A stretch of DNA of 64,000 nt, from NCBI RefSeq assembly GCF_001625305.1, contig NW_017803998.1, positions 2,305,525-2,369,524 on the forward strand. The letters run 5' to 3'. Position 1 is the stretch's first letter; each line of letters begins with the position of its first letter. Shown in pieces: positions 58,773 to 64,000 of this stretch. The DNA is from Branchiostoma belcheri. Its lineage: Eukaryota > Chordata > Leptocardii > Amphioxiformes > Branchiostomatidae. The notes under the pieces were generated by a model. It was not told the DNA's origin. It searched no databases and saw only the letters and a list, made by a program, of their open reading frames with translations. Made by a program: the position numbers and the translations under genes.

Positions 58773-58810
58773 CATGGAGGTAGAAAAAACTACATTTTTG
58801 TACCTCCATG
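58773..58810. repeat. Short inverted repeat with CATGGAGGTA arms
   Basis: CATGGAGGTA (58773-58782) and TACCTCCATG (58801-58810) enclose 18 AT-rich bases. The same arm appears at 35938-35950 (CATGGAGGTAC) and a related CCTCCGTATACGGAGG at 63430-63445, so it may mark a family of short elements. Confidence 0.75.
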
Positions 58811-59615
58811 GTGTTTGTAAGCAGAGTTTGTACATAGTATTTCTGTTTATGAGGGTTTTGTCTGTTAACTTTGTGTGCTTGCTTGACAAATTGTAGTCAT
58901 CTCCACATGCAATAGGCATTTAGGGATACAGACAGGAAGTTAGGTCAAAGGTCTCATGATCAGAGAAGGTTATCTCATTTCCTTCCTTCAATTTCCTGTT
59001 CTAAGCTGTTACCTTGTGGGAGCTGGGATTGGGGTGAGGGGGGTGGTGGGTTGATACATGGACAAAACAGAATCAGCAAGAAATTCAAAACAGTAATTAA
59101 AAAAATTAGAATTTTTTTACTAAACAGAAAACAAAAATATTCACGAACAATAATGTTAAAAATCAAAATATTCAAGGGAGGTATGAGGTAATTTGTTTCT
59201 TGCTTCCTACTGCAGAAGCTGACACACACACATATATTTTGAGAAGACTCTAAAAATCTATTTTTTCTTTTTATCAGGTAGTCAATAATTTTTTCCTTGC
59301 CATATGCAAACTTTCGAAATCCAAACAGTATCAAATATAGGTTGGAAATGTGTATGCAAGACTATCATTCTCCATTTGGCTCTCTTCACCATTTTCAATC
59401 ATATTTACATTTTGTGCTCAGGGACTGGTTCTTTTGTTGCAGCCAGACTGAATTGTATGCGCACACAATTAAGGAACTGGGGTGCAAAGGTCTGGTATTG
59501 TGAAGCCATTCTGTGTTAAGTCAGTTAACTTCAGTGCCCGCTGAGATGGTAGGTTTTGATCTGCTCATGTTTGATTCATGTCGGGTACACGCTTGTTCTT
59601 TTTGTGAAGTGTAGT

Positions 59616-60012
59616 TAGTGATGCATACCGGTTCACTGGACTTGGATCCGGACTTGTAAGAATGTTTAGGTTCAAGTCCAAAAAAAACCTATAAGTCAAG
59701 AACCGAATCCTGACTTATTACCATAAAAGACCATTTCACATACCCCCTTTCTTTCCAAACCACGTAAAACCTTCCGTCGATTGCAAAATCTTTGCTGCAA
59801 AATGAAGAAAACATTGCCATCGGGCATCGTCAATTACCGGCCTCCATGCTATGTGGCCAAAGTTTCACCCAGACAACATTGCAAGGTTGTCAACATGCAA
59901 TTTTGTATATGTCATGGGTTTAGGTCCGGACTTACAAGTCCGGAACTGAACCTAAACCTCTGGACTTGAATCCGGACCTGAACCTAAAATTGGGTTTAGG
60001 TATGCATCACTA
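59616..60012. mobile_element. hAT-type MITE, copy 1
   Basis: Ends TAGTGATGCATACC and its perfect inverse GGTATGCATCACTA; 397 bases. Flanked by AGTGTAGT on both sides (59608-59615 and 60013-60020), the 8-bp duplication expected of hAT transposition. Inside, TCCGGACTT/AAGTCCGGA and CCTAAACCT blocks form further inverted pairs. No coding capacity. Confidence 0.9.
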
Positions 60013-60456
60013 AGTGTAGTCACTGTGGAGTTGTTGAAAGCATACAAATCATACCTTCTCTTGTGATGGAATGCCATAGATAAAGGCTCGCAAACAACAT
60101 GCAAGTAGTACCTTGAAGTAGTTTCCAATATTGTAACAGCTATACAATCATGTAATCAGTTGCTTCCTAGTCAAAGTTCTGAACACAAACCACAGGTCCT
60201 GATTTGCATACTTAGATGTTCATACTCACAAATGCAACATGCATAAATTATGTAAATGATTCACAATTTGCATAGCAGGTTAAGAACTCCCAGCACTGTT
60301 AGCATTTACAACATATTACCTGCATGGCAGTCAGCTAAACTTTCCTCAGTTTGCATAAATCATGTAAATAACTTCACAATTGGCATTAAAGTTTTAAGAA
60401 CTCCCAGAACTGTTAGCATTTACAACATATTACCTGCAGACAAAATTTCCTCATTA

Positions 60457-60831
60457 GGCCACACCAATTTAATTTGTTGGTTCTCGGATTCGCCTCTTCG
60501 TTTTTTTCTGATTTGCAAAAAAAAAAAAATTTGATTCTGGTCCTGAATCAACTGAAAAATGCTCATGTTTTGCCCCCAACAGTTGAGGAAAGTCCTTTTC
60601 TTCCTAGTTGTTACAGTTTTCCCATCTATCATTGCAGTGGTTTGATTAAAAGTTCAAAATTCAATGTTTAAATTTTAACCCGGCCTTTTATGTTGACTTC
60701 ATGGCTCATTTTGTAGCATTTAAGCCTATAATAGGATGCCTAGACCTGTTTTTATTTTTATTTTTTTTGCCCTGTCGCTTCATATTTTTTCTGAAAAAAT
60801 CCGAGAACCAACAAATTAAATTGGTATGGCC
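60457..60831 (+). mobile_element. PIF/Harbinger-like MITE, copy E
   Basis: Full copy, 375 bases, TTA at 60454-60456 and 60832-60834. Nearly identical to copy C across its length, both with an A run after GATTTGC, which suggests recent spread from one source. Confidence 0.92.
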
Positions 60832-61065
60832 TTAGTTTGCATATATACAACTGCCAGTCAGGCCTAATAAATCTAAATGAAGGACAGACCTTCACCTTAA
60901 CCAATCCCCTTGTGTGTAACATACATTGTACATGTACAAATGTATTGACTGTAAGACTTACATTGTATGTTCGATGAGGCCTCTGTTGTTTAGGTACTTT
61001 TATATGTCAACTTCAAAGATTGCTGACAGACAGTTATACATGCAGTGGTCTCATTATACAATACA

Positions 61066-61091
61066 AAAGTGTTTGGGGGGAGGGGGGGGGC
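61066..61091 (+). other. G-run, possible G-quadruplex
   Basis: GTTTGGGGGGAGGGGGGGGG gives three to four G-runs with single-base loops. Its complement is on the SND1 sense strand, where it would be a C-run. Confidence 0.5.
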
Positions 61092-62284
61092 GAATAACCT
61101 TGAAGATTAGCATCAACTCCAACGACCTTCAACAAATCTACTTCGACCTTTTTCATCTCAACTAATGACACAGACTGCATGTATGTAGCAGCATGCTTTT
61201 TATCTGCAGATGAAAAGCGAAACTTAAGCCTTTCCATAAAATAGCCTTTGATTTCAATGAGAGAGGGTATGCCCCCGAACATATTAGCTTCCTTTTGAAA
61301 CATAATCCTTGCGGATGAAAAATTATGGATCCACAGATGAGACCCCGACTTGGTTCCTCCAAGCAGCAACTTGAAGAATCAAGACACCGTTGATTATTGA
61401 TTTTCGGAATTCAAAGCACGAATTGGAAATCATACTTGACTCGTTCGGATTGGGAACATGGTACATGCCAGGAATTACGTGGAAGGTATCAGACAAGCTA
61501 CCAATTATGACTCCAGGAATGCCAAAATTTTAGTTACAGTTACAGTTACATGAGCCCCCCTCCCCATGACTTGAGACATGCATTGTGGGAAATCTAAGAG
61601 TCATAACTGTTACACAATTATACTTTTTTGAAAGTCAGCTTGACAAAAACACCTTCTCAAGGACAGAATCAGTAAGTTTAAACTTGGTTTACTTTTCCAG
61701 TCTTCAGGTCCAAAATTGATGATTTCTTACGACAGGAAAAGCACATTTTTCTGAATTTTTTGGAAACTCTCTTTTCAACTTTTGATTCTATCTATATATC
61801 GCTATTAGCTACAATAGTGTTGCGCTGCCTTGTACACACACACCCTACATGTATGCCATGCATACAGCTAATAAGACAGTAACTGTTGTAGTGACAAAGT
61901 GCACTTGACAGATTTCACGGGAAAACCTCCATTCTACAGTCCAAAGAGATCAGCTTCACACCAGATAATTGTGCATCTGTAGATTTTACTTTGAAAGTCA
62001 ATTTGTATTCATAATTCTAGTTTGTTACTTTTTCCCTAGGCCTTTTAGCTTCAATCTAGCTTAATTAGTGACTACATGTAATTAGGGAGGCACACTGACA
62101 GCAAACATCTATGTCAATGAGGTTCCTCTATTGATTTTACATGCTGGTAGTCTGCAGTTTATAAGACAGCTGCTAGGTGGCCTAAAGCTCATCCGTTTCT
62201 TTCTTAATTATGTTGAAACTAATCTCTAAACCATAACAAAGTAGACATCAGTCTGAGAGTGCCTCTGTTTCAGCATATTTGTTG

Positions 62285-62590
62285 TCAGCATAGTTTGGAT
62301 AGACTGTCAGGATATTGGTATGTGGGTAGGTCTTGGGAAGATTAAGGTCAAGTTCAATCTTAGGCCTCTGGCAGCTGTCCTTGGTGCTGTAGCAGAACTT
62401 CCATTTTTCAAAAAATCTTTTATTCTGTTGTGTCTGTATTTGTCAGCATAGATAATTGTCAGCATAGTTGGAATGAACTGTGATGATATTTGGTATGTGG
62501 GTAGGTCTATGGGAGACAAACGTCAAGGTCATTTGTTGGCTTTCTGACAGCTGTCCTTGGTGCTTAAGCAGAACTTCCCTTAAAAAATCA
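62285..62590. repeat. About 175-bp tandem duplication
   Basis: GGTATGTGGGTAGGTCT (62315 and 62491), CAGCTGTCCTTGGTGCT (62371 and 62549) and AGCAGAACTTCC recur in two diverged direct copies. Confidence 0.85.
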
Positions 62591-63585
62591 TTCATCCTTG
62601 TCTCCCATCAATAACATATACCTTATAGATATTGTCAGTAACTTAATTGTTTGTTGATATGATAATTATAGCAATATTTGTTTGCTAACACTTTGCCCTT
62701 GAGCATAACAAAGTTATCCTCAGTGTCGTGATGACAGGTCCACTGTGGTAGCCCACAGGGTGACAACGAGTACCATATGTGACATCCCCTCCTGCAGGGC
62801 AGGTTCAATGCTATCGATTTCTAACGCCAGCTGCCTACTGGACGCATGGCGAGACTTTCCACTGACACAACATTACAACATCGTGGATCTTCACTATGAA
62901 GTGAGCCACACGCAGGGACAGGTCAATCGATAGCAGAGGAGCAAAATCAATTTTTATTTTTCCCCATTTCTGCCAATCACAGACTGAGGGAAAATAACTT
63001 CATATAACATAAAACACTAACAGTAACAGTATCACCTATCAAAGGCAACGTATTATAATCAATATTGATTATTAGTTAAAACTCAGAGGTGGCATTTAGG
63101 AAGGACTTTTTATCCTAAACATAGTTATCGTTATGATTTTGCATAAAATTTCTACACTGCAACTTTTAAAATATCCGACAGGTTTACAAGCATAGGTCGT
63201 ATCTAGGAGATCATTTTCAAAAATATTGTTGTAGCCTGAGAGGTAGTGGGAAGTTGATATGACTCAGCTCACCTAATGGGTGACATGGGAGTTGTTAGAG
63301 GAAGAAACCCAGACGATATAACCTTGCAGTTAGTTATATTATCTCATTCTTCACGTGCCTTCAGACATTAGAGGCCAGAGACAGGGTCTTCACAACCAGA
63401 CAGTGAAATTTTCCTACCATGAATTTTACCTCCGTATACGGAGGTTTTGTTTTCAGTATGTTCTTCTGCTAGCGTGCTTGTGTCTGTAGGTTTAAATAGT
63501 CACAGGTAGTGAAGGGGGAATGGTGTAACAACAGACTGACAGGAAGGTCAAATTGGAGGTCAGAATGGTCAACAACAACTACAAT

Positions 63586-63978
63586 TAGTGGTGCATACCG
63601 GTTCACTGGACTTGGATCCGGACTTGTAAAAATGTTTAGGTTCAAGTCCAAAAAAACCTAAAAGTCAAGAACCGAGTCCGGACTTATTACCATAAAAGAC
63701 CATTTCACATACCCATTTCTTTTTAAACCACCTAAAACCTTCCGTAGATTCCAAAATCTTTGCTGCAAAATGAAGAAAACATAGCCATCGGGCATCGTCA
63801 AGTACCAGCCTCCATGTTATGTGGCCAAAGTTTCACCCAGACAACATTGCAAGGTTGCCAACATGCAATTTTGTATATGCCATGGGTTTAGGTCCGGACT
63901 TAAGTCCGGACCTGAACCTAAACCTCTGGACTTGAATCCGGACCTGAACCTGAAATTGGATTTAGGTATGCATCACTA
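63586..63978. mobile_element. hAT-type MITE, copy 2
   Basis: Close copy of 59616-60012 in the same orientation (393 bases), ends TAGTGGTGCATACC and GGTATGCATCACTA. The flanks ACTACAAT (63578-63585) and ACAACAAT (63979-63986) differ at one base, consistent with an aged 8-bp target duplication. Confidence 0.88.
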
Positions 63979-64000
63979 ACAACAATGTATAAACAAATTA

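Larger units (their letters stand above)
19503..64000 (-). other. Long tract upstream of the last recognised SND1 exon
   Basis: 44.5 kb without any SND1 exon or other host exon I can recognise on either strand. It would be one giant SND1 intron if the N-terminal exons lie beyond 64000. Named elements are listed separately. Stretches where I see nothing definable: 19690-20455, 20845-21640, 22255-23100, 25420-26200, 31710-33280, 34240-35050, 35160-36090, 42935-43640, 44830-46280, 47570-48340, 49380-49650, 55740-56740, 58830-59600, 60840-62280, 62590-63580. Confidence 0.5.

Noticed and set aside
19503-64000. A nested LRRC4-like gene in the SND1 intron, as in mammals
   Set aside because: LRRC4 has a long leucine-rich-repeat frame in one exon; no frame here is long enough or shows LxxLxLxxN repeats.

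Overview
The window is animal genomic DNA, most likely from a lancelet (amphioxus, Branchiostoma). It has spliced exons with GT/AG borders, a protein very close to vertebrate SND1, dense tRNA-derived SINEs and small inverted-repeat DNA transposons, and a great excess of the ACATGTA/TACATGTA motif. The species call is inference; another marine invertebrate deuterostome is possible.

The one host gene I can support is SND1 (Tudor-SN/p100) on the minus strand. Its last eight coding exons lie between 19502 and 1890 and join in frame into 311 residues ending in a stop at 1890-1892. They encode the end of the fourth staphylococcal-nuclease-like domain, the Tudor domain with all its aromatic-cage residues, and the C-terminal partial nuclease-like domain. 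The first two thirds of the protein are not here; I find no further SND1 exon between 19503 and 64000, so that 44.5 kb is either a very large intron or includes exons I failed to recognise. A possible 3'UTR runs to a polyadenylation signal near 622.

The rest is mainly transposons and tandem repeats. DNA elements: five full and one partial copy of a PIF/Harbinger-like MITE (GGCCACACC ends, TTA/TAA target duplications); a second small TTA-flanked MITE; two hAT-type MITEs with 8-bp duplications; another element with CAGGGCTCG-type ends; a complete 2.1-kb piggyBac-type element flanked by TTAA that keeps only a broken transposase N-terminus; a family ending in TTTAAAGGCATCC; a family ending in AGCACGT; and a foldback element. 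Retroelements: truncated LINE 3' ends, one with an 11-bp target duplication and poly(A) tail; tRNA-derived SINEs, one with a triplicated 17-bp promoter unit; and three copies of a hairpin motif of the kind seen in Penelope-like elements.

Tandem arrays with periods of about 30, 31, 39, 50, 115, 175, 232 and 360 bp occur across the window and account for most of the longer open frames. A few stretches that look like single-copy sequence (notably about 53700-54170 and 54700-55740) match no repeat in the window and could hold cis-regulatory sequence, but nothing in them proves a function.
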